A stretch of 64,000 bases of DNA from Lentzea alba. GTDB lineage: Bacteria; Actinomycetota; Actinomycetes; Mycobacteriales; Pseudonocardiaceae. Shown piece after piece: positions 51,601 through 59,937 of this stretch; the stretch's first letter is position 1; each line of letters opens with the position of its first letter. The DNA is taken from NCBI RefSeq assembly GCF_011067745.1, contig NZ_JAAMPJ010000008.1:124001-188000 (forward strand). Direction: 5' to 3'. The notes below the pieces were generated by a model. That model was not told where the DNA came from and did not search any database. It was given only the letters and a program-made list of their open reading frames with translations. Both the position numbers and the translations under genes were made by a program.

Positions 51601-52209
51601 ATGATGATCAGGGTCTTACTCGCCGAGGACGTGCAAATGGTCCGCGGTGCATTGGTCGCCTTGTTGAATCTCGAACCAGATATTGAGGTCGTCGCCTCAG
51701 TGGCAACAGGTGACGAAATCGTGCCCGCCGTCGCAAAGAGTCAACCGGACGTCGCCGTCCTCGACATCGACCTTCCCGGTATGGACGGCCTTTCGGCCGC
51801 GACCGTCATCCACGACACGGCGCCCGGCACGCGCACCTTGATCCTGACGAGTCTCGGCCGCCCGGGAACCCTGCGCCGCGCCCTCAACGCCAGGGTCAAC
51901 GGATTCATCCTCAAGGACGCCCCCGTCAACGAACTCGCCGACGCCATCCGCGGTGTCTCCGTCGGCCGCCGGGTCATCGATTCACAGCTGGCGCTCTCCG
52001 CGTGGGACACCGACGAGTGCCCGCTGACGCCGCGCGAGCTAGAAGTGCTCCGGCTGGCCTCCGACGGGGCGGACGCCATGGAGATCGCCACCACCCTGTT
52101 CCTGTCCGTCGGCACCATCCGCAACTACCTGACGGCGGCGACGGCCAAGCTCGACGCCCGCAACCGCGTCGACGCCGTCCGCATCGCCCGCAAAGCCGGC
52201 TGGTTCTGA
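51601..52209 (+). CDS. NarL/FixJ-type response regulator
   Basis: A 202-residue two-domain regulator. The receiver domain has acidic Asp10, phospho-acceptor Asp55 in VAVLDIDLPGMDG, switch Thr in LILTSLG and Lys in GFILKDAPV. The LuxR-type helix-turn-helix is LTPRELEVLRLASDGADAME with GTIRNYLTAATAKL. ATG at 51601 (or 51604) follows AGGGGG. The convergent histidine kinase gene is its likely partner. It has the RamR/DesR-like layout, but is 37 kb from the lanthipeptide locus, so any link is speculative. Confidence 0.94.
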   Translation: MMIRVLLAEDVQMVRGALVALLNLEPDIEVVASVATGDEIVPAVAKSQPDVAVLDIDLPGMDGLSAATVIHDTAPGTRTLILTSLGRPGTLRRALNARVNGFILKDAPVNELADAIRGVSVGRRVIDSQLALSAWDTDECPLTPRELEVLRLASDGADAMEIATTLFLSVGTIRNYLTAATAKLDARNRVDAVRIARKAGWF

Positions 52210-52230
52210 CCGCCTGATCCCCGCCTGGTG

Positions 52231-52275
52231 TTGCAACGATCGTTTGCGGTCGACCGCAACCCACAGTTGCATAAG
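52231..52275. repeat. Palindromic repeat, diverged copy C
   Basis: TTGCGGTCGACCGCAA (52244-52259) is a 16-bp perfect palindrome inside outer arms TGCAAC (52232-52237) and GTTGCA (52266-52271), then TAA. It shares GTTTGCGGTCG and TTGCATAA with the copies at 29.4 kb and 52.3 kb and lies 22 bases after the response-regulator stop. Confidence 0.65.
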
Positions 52276-52296
52276 CCCAGCTCGGAGCCCTGCCTG

Positions 52297-52356
52297 CCCA
52301 CCCTTATGCAAAAGACGTTTGCGGACGACCACAAACGTCTTTTGCATAAGGGTGGG
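52297..52356. repeat. Palindromic repeat, copy B (also bidirectional terminator)
   Basis: Two 28-base arms (52297-52324 and 52329-52356) pair at 27 of 28 positions with loop ACGA. The core ATGCAAAAGACGTTTG matches copy A at 29.4 kb; where A has GGAC/GTCC, B has AGAC/GTCT, so pairing is kept by a double change. It lies between the convergent response-regulator and kinase genes. Confidence 0.88.
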
Positions 52357-52366
52357 TTTGTGCAGG

Positions 52367-53500
52367 TCAGGGCGGGGTGGCGGGGAGCTGATATATCGGT
52401 GGGTGCGAGGGGGCCAGGGCGGCGGTCGGGATGGACGCGTGGACGTGGAAGCGGTCGCTGCCCACGTGGTGGGCGAGGAAGATGCCGCCGGCCGCCTGGA
52501 CGCGTTCGGCCTGGTTGCGGACGCCGTTGCAGTCGGAGGAGATCGGGCGGTCGGCGGCGCCGTCGTTGACGACGTCGAGCTCCACCGTGCCGGCGGCCTG
52601 GCGGACGGTGATGGCGCAGTTCTCGGCGTCGCTGTGGCGCAGCACGTTGGTGACCGCCTCGCGCAGGACCGTGGCCAGCACGGTTTCGATCGCTTCCGGC
52701 AGCGGGGCGTGGTCGAGCTCGACGCGGACGACGATGTTCGCGGCGGCCAGCATGGTCTTCGCCGAGACGGACGTGTCGGACAGCGACAGGCGGCGGTAGC
52801 TGCGGGCCAGTGCGCGCACGTCGGAAAGGGCGCGTCCGGTGATGTCCAATATATCGGCGAGATGCTCCTGGGCGCGGTCCGGCTGGTCGGCGGTCAGGCG
52901 GTGGGCCAGTTCGCTCTTCAGCTTGATCGCGCTGAGGCTGTAGCCGAGCAGGTCGTGCAGGTCGCGGGCCAGGCGGAGATGTTCATCGGGGTGTTCCTCC
53001 GCCAGCGGCGCGCAGTCCGGCTTGGGTGAGGCGAGCGGGCGGAACCCGATGATGGAGACGAGCAGGCCCGTCGCGGTCGTCGCGATCGCGGCGACCAGCG
53101 CCGAAGACGGGTGGAGCGGGGTTTGCAGGAGGGTCGTCGCCGCGACCGTCACGCCGAAAGTGGTCCAGCCCGCGATCGGCGGGAAGAGGGCCAGTGCGTT
53201 GCCGGCGACCAGACCCGGCACCGCGATCCACATGTGGCCGACCAGCAGGAACGGCAGGAATGTGAGCAGGACCTGGGTGGCCAGCGCGATGCGGCGGGCG
53301 GGTGCGTTCAGTTGGCCGAATTGGAGTGCCTGCAGTGCGAGAACTGACGTCAATGCGATGAGATATATGGCGGAATGAGTCGTTTCCCGGTCGCTCAGAA
53401 GAAGCCGCGCGAGGTCGGCCAGACAGATCATCACCGCCGTACCCACTACTGGGGCGTGGATGATCCTGCCGGGTCTCGGCGGTTCGGACGACTCATTCAC
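52367..53500 (-). CDS. Sensor histidine kinase, NarL-partner (DesK) type
   Basis: A 377-residue kinase with about five to six N-terminal membrane helices (to about residue 155), a short linker, the dimerisation/phospho-acceptor motif LARDLHDLLGYSLSAIKLK with His182, and an HATPase domain (REAVTNVLRHS N-box, DVVNDGAADRP G-box, then a shortened G2). No extracellular sensor domain is present, so the membrane part itself probably senses. It uses ATA isoleucine codons at several points, rare in this genome, each within an ATATAT hexamer. The C-terminal codons lie in sequence shared with the repeat region at 29.46 kb. Convergent with the response regulator, divergent from the SARP gene. Confidence 0.93.
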   Translation of the reverse strand: MNESSEPPRPGRIIHAPVVGTAVMICLADLARLLLSDRETTHSAIYLIALTSVLALQALQFGQLNAPARRIALATQVLLTFLPFLLVGHMWIAVPGLVAGNALALFPPIAGWTTFGVTVAATTLLQTPLHPSSALVAAIATTATGLLVSIIGFRPLASPKPDCAPLAEEHPDEHLRLARDLHDLLGYSLSAIKLKSELAHRLTADQPDRAQEHLADILDITGRALSDVRALARSYRRLSLSDTSVSAKTMLAAANIVVRVELDHAPLPEAIETVLATVLREAVTNVLRHSDAENCAITVRQAAGTVELDVVNDGAADRPISSDCNGVRNQAERVQAAGGIFLAHHVGSDRFHVHASIPTAALAPSHPPIYQLPATPP

Positions 53501-53884
53501 GATTCCCCCAAGGGAGCCGAGCTCGCTCCTCCGGCCACTCGGCGAACCCAGGGCAAATGCTAGACAGTGCGGTCCTGTCGCGGCTCAAGTTCTGAAACGG
53601 TACAGAGCATACTGCGACTGTTCATCGTCCGGGCAGATTTCGCTCAAAAGGACGAGTATTTTTCGGTTTGCTCACGAGGGGTGTTCGAGTGATTACCCAT
53701 AGGGTTTGTTTGGGTACGTCCGGCCCCGTGAATATCTCACGCCTGCAGTGGTAGTTCGCCATCTCGGAGTCGTGCCGCGCTACGTGGCGTTCGATAGCCC
53801 GCCTCAGGTGAACTTGATGGCACAACAACAGCAAGCCGCCGCTGAAACTGGACGCTGAAACTGGAACTGGGGAGGGCTCCCATC
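53501..53884. promoter_or_regulatory. Kinase/SARP divergent promoter region with 13-bp tandem repeat
   Basis: No gene. The middle (about 53600-53720) is AT-rich. GCTGAAACTGGA occurs at 53841-53852 and again at 53854-53865, a 13-base period, followed by a shorter AACTGG and then GGGGAGGG as the SARP ribosome site. Direct repeats are the usual recognition form for SARP proteins (typically 11-bp period), so autoregulation is possible although these are close to the start codon. Confidence 0.5.
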
Positions 53885-54700
53885 ATGGAGATCAAAGTTC
53901 TCGGACCGCTGGAGGCACGGGAGAACGGCATCTCGATCACGCCGAGCGCGGTCAAGCCGCGACAGGTGTTGTCCCTGCTCGCGTTGCAGGCCGGGCACGT
54001 CGTCACCGTGCCCACGCTGATCGAAGAGCTCTGGGGGGTCACGCCGCCGAGAAGCGCGCTCACCACACTGCAGACATACGTGCTCCAGGTGCGCCGTCGC
54101 ATCGAGGCGGCGTTGCCGGAGGGCAGCGCGGGTGCTGCGAAGAACGTGCTCGTCACCCGCTACGGCGGCTACATGCTCGACGTCGCGCCGGAGACCATCG
54201 ACGTGCGCAGCTACGAGCGGCTCGCCGTCGCCGGGCAGCGCGCGCTGGAGGTCGGCGACCTCGAGTCTGCGTCGCGGCTGCTGCGTTCGGCCACCGACGT
54301 GTGGCGCGGGCCGGTGCTCGTGGACGTGCAGATCGGTGTCCGGCTGGGCATGGAGGTCACGCGGCTGCAGGAGTCGCGGCTCGGCGTGCTGGAGGCCCGG
54401 ATCGAGGCGGACCTGCGGCTGGGCAAGCACCAGTCGTTGCTGAGCGAGCTGTCCGTGCTGACCGCGCAACACCCGATGCACGAGAACCTGTGCGCGCAGT
54501 ACATGCTCGCGCTCTACCGCGCTGGACGTCAGTGGCGTGCCCTGGAGGCGTACCAGTCGTTGCGCGACACCCTGATCGAGGAGCTCGGCCTGGAGCCGTC
54601 GGAGCGCCTGCGTCAGCTGCAGTGCGCGATCCTCAGCTCCGAGCCCACGCTGAACGGTCCGACGTCCGCATTTCAGCTGGAGCGTCAGCTCGCCGGTTGA
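53885..54700 (+). CDS. SARP family pathway activator
   Basis: A 271-residue regulator with only the two SARP domains: an OmpR-type winged helix at residues 1-95 (starts [44 protein letters not shown]) and the helical BTAD domain at about 100-245 ([51 protein letters not shown]). Small SARPs directly activate antibiotic gene clusters in actinomycetes. It starts the run of biosynthetic genes that continues to 63.8 kb and is followed 29 bases later by the acetolactate synthase gene. ATG at 53885 follows GGGGAGGG. Confidence 0.95.
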   Translation: MEIKVLGPLEARENGISITPSAVKPRQVLSLLALQAGHVVTVPTLIEELWGVTPPRSALTTLQTYVLQVRRRIEAALPEGSAGAAKNVLVTRYGGYMLDVAPETIDVRSYERLAVAGQRALEVGDLESASRLLRSATDVWRGPVLVDVQIGVRLGMEVTRLQESRLGVLEARIEADLRLGKHQSLLSELSVLTAQHPMHENLCAQYMLALYRAGRQWRALEAYQSLRDTLIEELGLEPSERLRQLQCAILSSEPTLNGPTSAFQLERQLAG

Positions 54701-54729
54701 TCGGCATTCGATCGGGGAGAGCCAGAAAA

Positions 54730-56442
54730 GTGGATACCGTCACCGGTGCGAGCTCGCTGGTCCGCGCGCTCGAGGACGCCGGGTGTGAAGTGATCTTCGG
54801 CATTCCCGGCGGGGCCATCCTGCCCGCGTACGACCCGCTGCTGGACTCGATGAAGATCCGGCACGTGCTCGTGCGGCACGAGCAGGGCGCAGGGCACGCC
54901 GCGTCGGGTTATGCGCAGGCCACGGGCCGGGTCGGGGTGTGCGTCGCGACCTCGGGTCCCGGCGCGACGAACCTCGTCACGCCGCTCGCCGACGCCTACA
55001 TGGACTCCGTGCCGATCGTGGCGATCACCGGCCAGGTCAGCAGATCGGTGATCGGCACGGACGCCTTCCAGGAAGCCGACATCCGTTCCATCTCCCTGCC
55101 GATCACCAAGCACGCGTTCCAGGTGACGGATCCGGCGGACATCCCGGCGGTGATCGCGGAGGCGTTCGCGCTCGCCGCGGGTGGACGGCCCGGTCCGGTG
55201 CTGGTCGACATCCCCAAGGACGTCCTGGCCGCCACCACCACGTACACACCCGCACCCCCTGTCCGGAACCCGCGGGTCACGCCCGCGGCCAACGAGATCC
55301 GCCGCGCGGCCAACCTGATCGCCTCCTCACGACGGCCGGTGTTCTACATCGGCGGCGGAGTGGTCCGCGCTGGCGCCGCCGCCGAGCTGCGGACGCTCGC
55401 CGAACGCACCGGCATCCCGGTCGTGACCACGCTGATGGCTCGCGGCGCGTTCCCCGACTCGCACCGCCAGCACCTCGGCATGCCGGGCATGCACGGCACG
55501 GTGCCCGCCGTCGCCGCGTTGCAACAGGCCGACCTGCTGATCGCGCTCGGCACCCGGTTCGACGACCGCGTCACGGGTGTGCTGGAACTGTTCGCCCCGA
55601 ACGCCGCGGTGATCCACGCCGACATCGACCCCGCCGAGATCTCCAAGAACCGCAAGGCGGACGTGCCGATCGTCGGCGACTGCAAGGACGTGCTGGTCTC
55701 GCTGAACGCGGCCGTGCGGCGGGCCCCGGTGCTCACGTCGTGGTGGGCGTACCTCGACGGCCTGCGCGACCGGTTCCCGCTCGGCTACGACTGGCCGGCC
55801 GACGGCAAACTCGCGCCGCAGTACGTGATCGAACGCATCGGCACGCTCGTCGGCCCCGAGGCGATCTACACCGCGGGCGTCGGCCAGCACCAGATGTGGG
55901 CGGCGCAGTACGTCGGTTACGAGCGGCCGGGTTCGTTCATCAACTCCGGTGGTCTCGGCACCATGGGCTTCGCGGTACCCGCCGCCATGGGCGCGCAGTG
56001 CGGCGTGCCTGACCGCGCGGTGTGGGCGATCGACGGTGACGGCTGCTTCCAGATGACCAACCAGGAGCTCGTCACCTGCGCGCTGGAGAACATCCCGATC
56101 AAGGTCGCCATCATCAACAACGGCAACCTCGGCATGGTCCGCCAGTGGCAGAACCTCTTCTACCGCGGCCGTTACTCCAACACCGGCCTGTCCACCCATC
56201 AGCGCGTGCCCGACTTCGTCGCACTCGCCGAAGCCTTGGGCTGCGTCGGGTTGCGGTGCGCCGAGAAGTCCGAAGTGGACGATGTGATCATGCGCGCCAT
56301 GGAGGTGCGGGACCGGCCGGTGGTCGTCGACTTCGTGGTCGGCGAGGACGCCCAGGTGTGGCCGATGGTGGCCGCGGGCACCGGCAACGACGAGATCATG
56401 ACCGTCCGGGGCATCAAGCCCCTGTTCGACGAGGATCTGTGA
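54730..56442 (+). CDS. Acetolactate synthase, catalytic subunit (second copy type)
   Basis: A 570-residue ThDP- and FAD-dependent enzyme. The catalytic Glu is in [18 protein letters not shown], the FAD region in [10 protein letters not shown], and the ThDP motif is [18 protein letters not shown] with [12 protein letters not shown]. All IlvB signatures are kept ([16 protein letters not shown]). It makes 2-acetolactate from pyruvate. GTG at 54730 follows GGGGAGA. It is linked to an ACT-only small subunit and to SARP rather than to ilvC, so it likely supplies a precursor for the nearby biosynthetic cluster rather than general branched-chain amino acids. Confidence 0.93.
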   Translation: MDTVTGASSLVRALEDAGCEVIFGIPGGAILPAYDPLLDSMKIRHVLVRHEQGAGHAASGYAQATGRVGVCVATSGPGATNLVTPLADAYMDSVPIVAITGQVSRSVIGTDAFQEADIRSISLPITKHAFQVTDPADIPAVIAEAFALAAGGRPGPVLVDIPKDVLAATTTYTPAPPVRNPRVTPAANEIRRAANLIASSRRPVFYIGGGVVRAGAAAELRTLAERTGIPVVTTLMARGAFPDSHRQHLGMPGMHGTVPAVAALQQADLLIALGTRFDDRVTGVLELFAPNAAVIHADIDPAEISKNRKADVPIVGDCKDVLVSLNAAVRRAPVLTSWWAYLDGLRDRFPLGYDWPADGKLAPQYVIERIGTLVGPEAIYTAGVGQHQMWAAQYVGYERPGSFINSGGLGTMGFAVPAAMGAQCGVPDRAVWAIDGDGCFQMTNQELVTCALENIPIKVAIINNGNLGMVRQWQNLFYRGRYSNTGLSTHQRVPDFVALAEALGCVGLRCAEKSEVDDVIMRAMEVRDRPVVVDFVVGEDAQVWPMVAAGTGNDEIMTVRGIKPLFDEDL

Positions 56443-56708
56443 TGACCAGACATGCGTTGTCGATGGTGCTGAGCAACGTTCCCGGCGCACTCGCCAGGGT
56501 CGTGGTGCTGTTCTCCACTCGCGGCGTCGACGTGGAGTCGCTCAGCCTCGACCCCACCGAGCGCGGCGACGTCTCCCGGATGGACGTGGTGGTGGGGCTG
56601 CCGGCCGGACGTTCTCCCGATCAGCTGGTGAAGCAGCTTTCCCGGTTGGTCGACGTGAAGAGCGTCGTGGCGGTCGCCGATCCCGCACGGGACCAGATCG
56701 GCGCCTGA
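56442..56708 (+). CDS. Acetolactate synthase small subunit, ACT domain only
   Basis: An 88-residue protein consisting of one ACT domain (HALSMVLSNVPGALARVVVL; SLSLDPTERGDVSRMDVVV), half the length of normal IlvN (about 165 residues) and closer to E. coli IlvM in size. The usual C-terminal domain, which helps activate and transmit valine feedback, is absent. ATG at 56442 shares its A with the catalytic-subunit stop (TGATG), so they are coupled. It may stabilise the enzyme while weakening feedback control. Confidence 0.92.
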   Translation: MTRHALSMVLSNVPGALARVVVLFSTRGVDVESLSLDPTERGDVSRMDVVVGLPAGRSPDQLVKQLSRLVDVKSVVAVADPARDQIGA

Positions 56709-56711
56709 GAA

Positions 56712-56755
56712 GAAGCGGCCCACCACCCCAAGCCTCCGGGGTGGTGGGCCGCTTC
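56712..56755. terminator. Bidirectional terminator after the acetolactate synthase genes
   Basis: GAAGCGGCCCACCACCCC (56712-56729) and its exact complement (56738-56755) form an 18-bp stem with an eight-base loop, between the convergent stops at 56708 and 56771. Confidence 0.95.
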
Positions 56756-56770
56756 GAATCGCTGCAGGGG

Positions 56771-57259
56771 TCACACCTTCGCGGGTGCGTGCTTCAGCAC
56801 CGCCGTCGCGTACTTGGCAAGCGTGTCGCCAGGGCTGGGACCGTTCAGCGCGCCGAAGATCTGGCCGGCCAGCGGCTGGCCGTGGCGGTCCAGGTCGGCG
56901 TGCGTCAGCGTCACCTTCGTGGTGTTCGGGCCTACGGCCTTGAAGTCCACCTTGATGAACGACGCCTTGGTGTCCTCGTAGATCGGCTGCCAGCCGGGGC
57001 CGACGCGCCACGTCATGACCAGGCGGTTCGGCGGGTCCCACTCGGTGATCGTGCCCCAGGCGATCTCCTGGCCGTCGGCGCCGGTCTCGTAGTAACGGCC
57101 GCCCACGACGGGCTCGATGGTGATGGATTGCCGATCTTGCACGAAAACGTGCTTCTCCGGCCACCAGTCGAGCGGGTGCTCCGCGAAGATCGCGAACGCC
57201 TGCTCGATCGAGCACTCGACCGTGACGGACTTGGCGACATCGGGAGTTGCCTCCGACAT
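56771..57259 (-). CDS. SRPBCC (AHSA1/polyketide-cyclase fold) protein
   Basis: A 162-residue protein with the Bet v1-like fold: VAKSVTVECSIEQAFAIF for strand 1 and helix 1, DPPNRLVMTWRVGPGW in the middle and a long C-terminal helix (GDTLAKYATAVLKH). The family covers Aha1-type proteins and aromatase/cyclases; this length and the WGTITEWDPPNRLVM motif are of the AHSA1-like group, so a cyclase role in the neighbouring polyketide genes is possible but not favoured. ATG at 57259 follows GGAGGG. Divergent from the SnoaL-like gene. Confidence 0.88.
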   Translation of the reverse strand: MSEATPDVAKSVTVECSIEQAFAIFAEHPLDWWPEKHVFVQDRQSITIEPVVGGRYYETGADGQEIAWGTITEWDPPNRLVMTWRVGPGWQPIYEDTKASFIKVDFKAVGPNTTKVTLTHADLDRHGQPLAGQIFGALNGPSPGDTLAKYATAVLKHAPAKV

Positions 57260-57411
57260 GAGCCCTCCAGGTGTGATGGACAAATCGGACCCAGCTTCCG
57301 CGAAACCACTGCACGCCAACTAGAAGCGCCCTCGAACGAGACGTCCTCCACCGGTCTTCCAGCACCGGTGTGGATCGTCGATGGCACAGATCACAGGAGG
57401 AGGGAGTCGTA

Positions 57412-57873
57412 GTGTCCCCAGTCAGCGTGCACACCTACATCGAGGTGAAGACTTTCTACGCGCTGCAGATGCGGCTGCTCGATGCGCTCGACATCGAGGG
57501 GTACGCGGCTACCTTCACCGAGGACGGCGTCACCGACCACGCCCACCGCGGCGAGAAGGTCGAGGGCAGGGCAGCGCTCATCGCCGGCGCCAACGCCGCA
57601 CTGCCGCGCTACGCCGGTGCCGCCGTGCGGCACTGGAACGACCACTACGTCATCGAAGAAGTCGACGAGAACACGCTCAACGTCTCGTACTGCTCGCTGG
57701 TCACCAGGACCGACAAGGCCGGCAACGTCACGTTCGAGCCCACGTTCTTCATCGAGGACGTGCTGGTCCGCGTCGACGGCGGGCTGCAGGCCCGGTCTCG
57801 CACGATCCACCGCGACGAGCCCTCGCCCGTCGCCATCGCCGCAGCGGCGGCGGCCAGGGAAGGAGCCGCATGA
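57412..57873 (+). CDS. SnoaL-like (NTF2-fold) protein
   Basis: A 153-residue protein: HTYIEVKTFYALQMRLLDAL helix, EGYAATFTEDGVTDHAHRG with a possible active-site Asp/His, then RHWNDHYVIEEV and SYCSLVTRTDKAGNV strands. SnoaL_4-type proteins act as polyketide cyclases or hydroxylases/isomerases in aromatic polyketide pathways, or as aromatic-ring dioxygenase small subunits. GTG at 57412 follows GGAGGAGGGAG. It overlaps the next gene by four bases (ATGA), forming an operon of tailoring enzymes. Confidence 0.88.
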   Translation: MSPVSVHTYIEVKTFYALQMRLLDALDIEGYAATFTEDGVTDHAHRGEKVEGRAALIAGANAALPRYAGAAVRHWNDHYVIEEVDENTLNVSYCSLVTRTDKAGNVTFEPTFFIEDVLVRVDGGLQARSRTIHRDEPSPVAIAAAAAAREGAA

Positions 57874-58961
57874 GCGACACCGGTCTCGTTCCGGTAGCGG
57901 AGAAGGTCGGCGCGCTCGCCGCCGAGCACGCCCAGGAAGCCGACCGGACGCGCAAGCTCGCGCCGGAGGTCGTGGCGGCCGTGCGGGAGGCAGGGTTCGC
58001 CCGGCACTTCGTCGCGAAGTCCTACGGCGGCAGCGAAGGCGGGTTCGGCGAGCTCACCCAGGCCGTCATCGCGGTCGGCGAGGGCTGTGCCTCGACGGCC
58101 TGGTGCGCGTCGCTGTCCGCGCTTTCCGCCCGATATGCCACGCATCTCCCGCAGCTGGGGCACGACGAACTGTGGGGCACCAGCCCGGACGCGTTCGTCG
58201 TCACCGCGCAGCCTCCGCTCGGCAAGGCGACGACGACCCAGGGCGGTCACCGGCTGAGCGGCCGCTGGGCGTACGTCAGCGGTGTCGACTTCGCGGACTG
58301 GGCGTTGGTCTGCGGCATGGTCGCGACCGGCGGTGAACCCGAGGCGCGCTTCTTCGCGTTGCCGCGCAAGGACTTCATTGTCGTCGAAGGCTGGGACAAC
58401 GCGGGCATGCGCGCCACCAGCAGTCACACCGTGATCGTCGACGACGTGTTCGTGCCGGAGCACCTGTCGTTTCTGCGCGCGGACTTCATCTCCGGCCAGA
58501 ACACCACGAGCGACCTGCCGGCGCACAACGCGCCGTTCCAGGCGGTCGGCGGCCTTACGTTCGTCGCTCCCGCGGTCGGTGCCGCGTACGGCGCGCTGAA
58601 CGCGGCCGTGAACGCCATGCGGGGCAAGAAGATCAACACCACCCAGGGGGTCGACCTCTGCCGGGCGTCCGCGCAGATCGACTCCGCGCGGTTCCTGGTG
58701 GAGCAGAACGCACAGGTGCTCGACGAGCGCACGTTCACGCCGAGGCTGATGGCGCGCTGCGAGCGCAACGCCGCCTTCACCGCGGACAGCCTCGTCGACG
58801 CGGCAGGCACCCTCGTCAGGGCGGCGGGCACGAGCGGGTTCAGCGAGAACTCGCCGTTGCAGCGGTTCTGGCGCGACATCGTCAGCGCGTCGAGCCACGT
58901 CGCGTTGCGGTACGAGACGGCGGTAGCGCGGACATGGCCAGCGGCGTTGATCGGCGAGTGA
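57870..58961 (+). CDS. Acyl-CoA-dehydrogenase-fold flavin monooxygenase (group D type)
   Basis: A 363-residue protein with the acyl-CoA dehydrogenase fold: N-terminal helices (AAEHAQEADRTRKLAPEVV), CASTAWCASLSAL, the substrate/flavin loop GRWAYVSGVDFADWALVCG, SHTVIVDDVFVPEHL, and a C-terminal helical bundle (FWRDIVSASSHVALRY). The catalytic Glu of true dehydrogenases is not evident, and the sequence resembles HsaA/hydroxylase-like members that use reduced flavin from a separate reductase to hydroxylate aromatic or polyketide substrates. It overlaps its neighbours on both sides by four bases. No flavin reductase is seen in the window. Confidence 0.9.
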   Translation: MSDTGLVPVAEKVGALAAEHAQEADRTRKLAPEVVAAVREAGFARHFVAKSYGGSEGGFGELTQAVIAVGEGCASTAWCASLSALSARYATHLPQLGHDELWGTSPDAFVVTAQPPLGKATTTQGGHRLSGRWAYVSGVDFADWALVCGMVATGGEPEARFFALPRKDFIVVEGWDNAGMRATSSHTVIVDDVFVPEHLSFLRADFISGQNTTSDLPAHNAPFQAVGGLTFVAPAVGAAYGALNAAVNAMRGKKINTTQGVDLCRASAQIDSARFLVEQNAQVLDERTFTPRLMARCERNAAFTADSLVDAAGTLVRAAGTSGFSENSPLQRFWRDIVSASSHVALRYETAVARTWPAALIGE

Positions 58962-59890
58962 GGCTCGGGGTCGTCGGCTGCGCGGACATCGCCCGCCGCC
59001 GGATGCTGCCCGCGTTCGCCGGACTGTCCGATGTGGACATCGTCGCGGTGGCGAGCCGGGACGGCGAGAAGGCCGGCAAGCTCGCGGCCGACTACGGCTG
59101 CGAGGCCGTCACTGGGTACGACAGGTTGCTCGGCATGGACCTCGACGCGGTCTACGTGCCGCTGCCCGCGGCGCATCACGCGGTGTGGATCGAACGTGCG
59201 TTGCGTGCCGGAAAGCACGTGCTGGCCGAGAAACCGGTCACGCCGTCGCTGGAGGAGACCGCCGACCTCGTGGCCCAGGCCAGGGAGCGCGGGCTCGTCC
59301 TGCGGGAGAACTTCCTGTTCCCGTTCCACTCCCAGCACCACGAGGTGCGCCGGCTCGTCCTCGCGGGCGCGGTCGGTGAGGTGCGGTCGTTCGAGGCTGC
59401 CTTCACGATCCCGCCCCGGCCGTCCGGGGACATCAGGTACCGCAAGGACCTCGCCGGCGGCGCGTTGCTCGACGTCGGCGTCTACCCGCTCAAGGCCGCG
59501 ATGCTGATGCTCGGCCCCGGTCTGCGGGTGCTCGGCGCGAGCCTGAAGGTCGACAGCACCTACGGCGTGGACGTCTCGGGATCGGTGCTGCTGGGGGCAC
59601 CTGGTGGCGTCACGGCGCAGCTCACGTTCGGCATGGAGCACACCTACCGGGCGAACTACGCGGTGTGGGGCAGCGAAAGCCACATCACCGTCGACCGCGC
59701 CTATGCTCCGCCGGCTGACCTCACGCCGATCGTGCGGCTCGGTGGCGAGGAGCTCTCGCTCGAACCCGACGACCAGTACACGAACGCGGCCCGCAGCTTC
59801 GTGTCCGCGGTCCGGACCGGCGGTCCCACCTCCGGCGAGTCGGTGGAGCTGGCCCAGCTCGTGGACGCGGTGAGAGACGCAGCCAGGTGA
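58958..59890 (+). CDS. Gfo/Idh/MocA oxidoreductase, NDP-hexose 3-ketoreductase-like
   Basis: A 310-residue enzyme from GTG 58958, overlapping the upstream stop (GTGA); a longer start at 58934 is possible. The N-terminal VRLGVVGCADIARRRMLPAF and VYVPLPAAHHAVWIERAL with HVLAEKPVTPS closely resemble NDP-hexose 3-ketoreductases such as KijD10 and SpnN, which reduce the 3-keto group in 2,6-dideoxysugar pathways; the catalytic Lys is in EKPV and the Tyr region is DIRYRKDL with GALLDVGVYP. It implies that a deoxysugar is attached to the cluster product. rmlAB at 23-25 kb could provide its precursor. Confidence 0.88.
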   Translation: MRLGVVGCADIARRRMLPAFAGLSDVDIVAVASRDGEKAGKLAADYGCEAVTGYDRLLGMDLDAVYVPLPAAHHAVWIERALRAGKHVLAEKPVTPSLEETADLVAQARERGLVLRENFLFPFHSQHHEVRRLVLAGAVGEVRSFEAAFTIPPRPSGDIRYRKDLAGGALLDVGVYPLKAAMLMLGPGLRVLGASLKVDSTYGVDVSGSVLLGAPGGVTAQLTFGMEHTYRANYAVWGSESHITVDRAYAPPADLTPIVRLGGEELSLEPDDQYTNAARSFVSAVRTGGPTSGESVELAQLVDAVRDAAR

Positions 59891-59937
59891 ACACGAAGAA
59901 GGGGCCCGGATCACTCCGGGCCCCTTCTTCGTGTTCA
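59888..59937. terminator. Bidirectional terminator containing both stop codons
   Basis: TGAACACGAAGAAGGGGCCC with GG (59888-59909) and its exact complement (59916-59937) form a 22-bp perfect stem with loop ATCACT. The outermost three bases on each side are the TGA stop codons of the two convergent genes. Confidence 0.95.

Noticed and set aside
52231-52356. Possible CRISPR-like repeat cluster
   Set aside because: There are only two palindromic units here of unequal length, without regular spacers and without cas genes; they are individual hairpins.
51601-53500. Response regulator and kinase as the RamR-type control of the lanthipeptide locus
   Set aside because: They are 37 kb away beside SARP, and the repeat TGTGACG of the lan promoter is not seen in their own promoter regions.
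56771-57259. SRPBCC gene as an aromatase/cyclase of the polyketide cluster
   Set aside because: Its motifs fit AHSA1-like proteins better and it is on the opposite strand behind a strong terminator; kept as uncertain rather than assigned.
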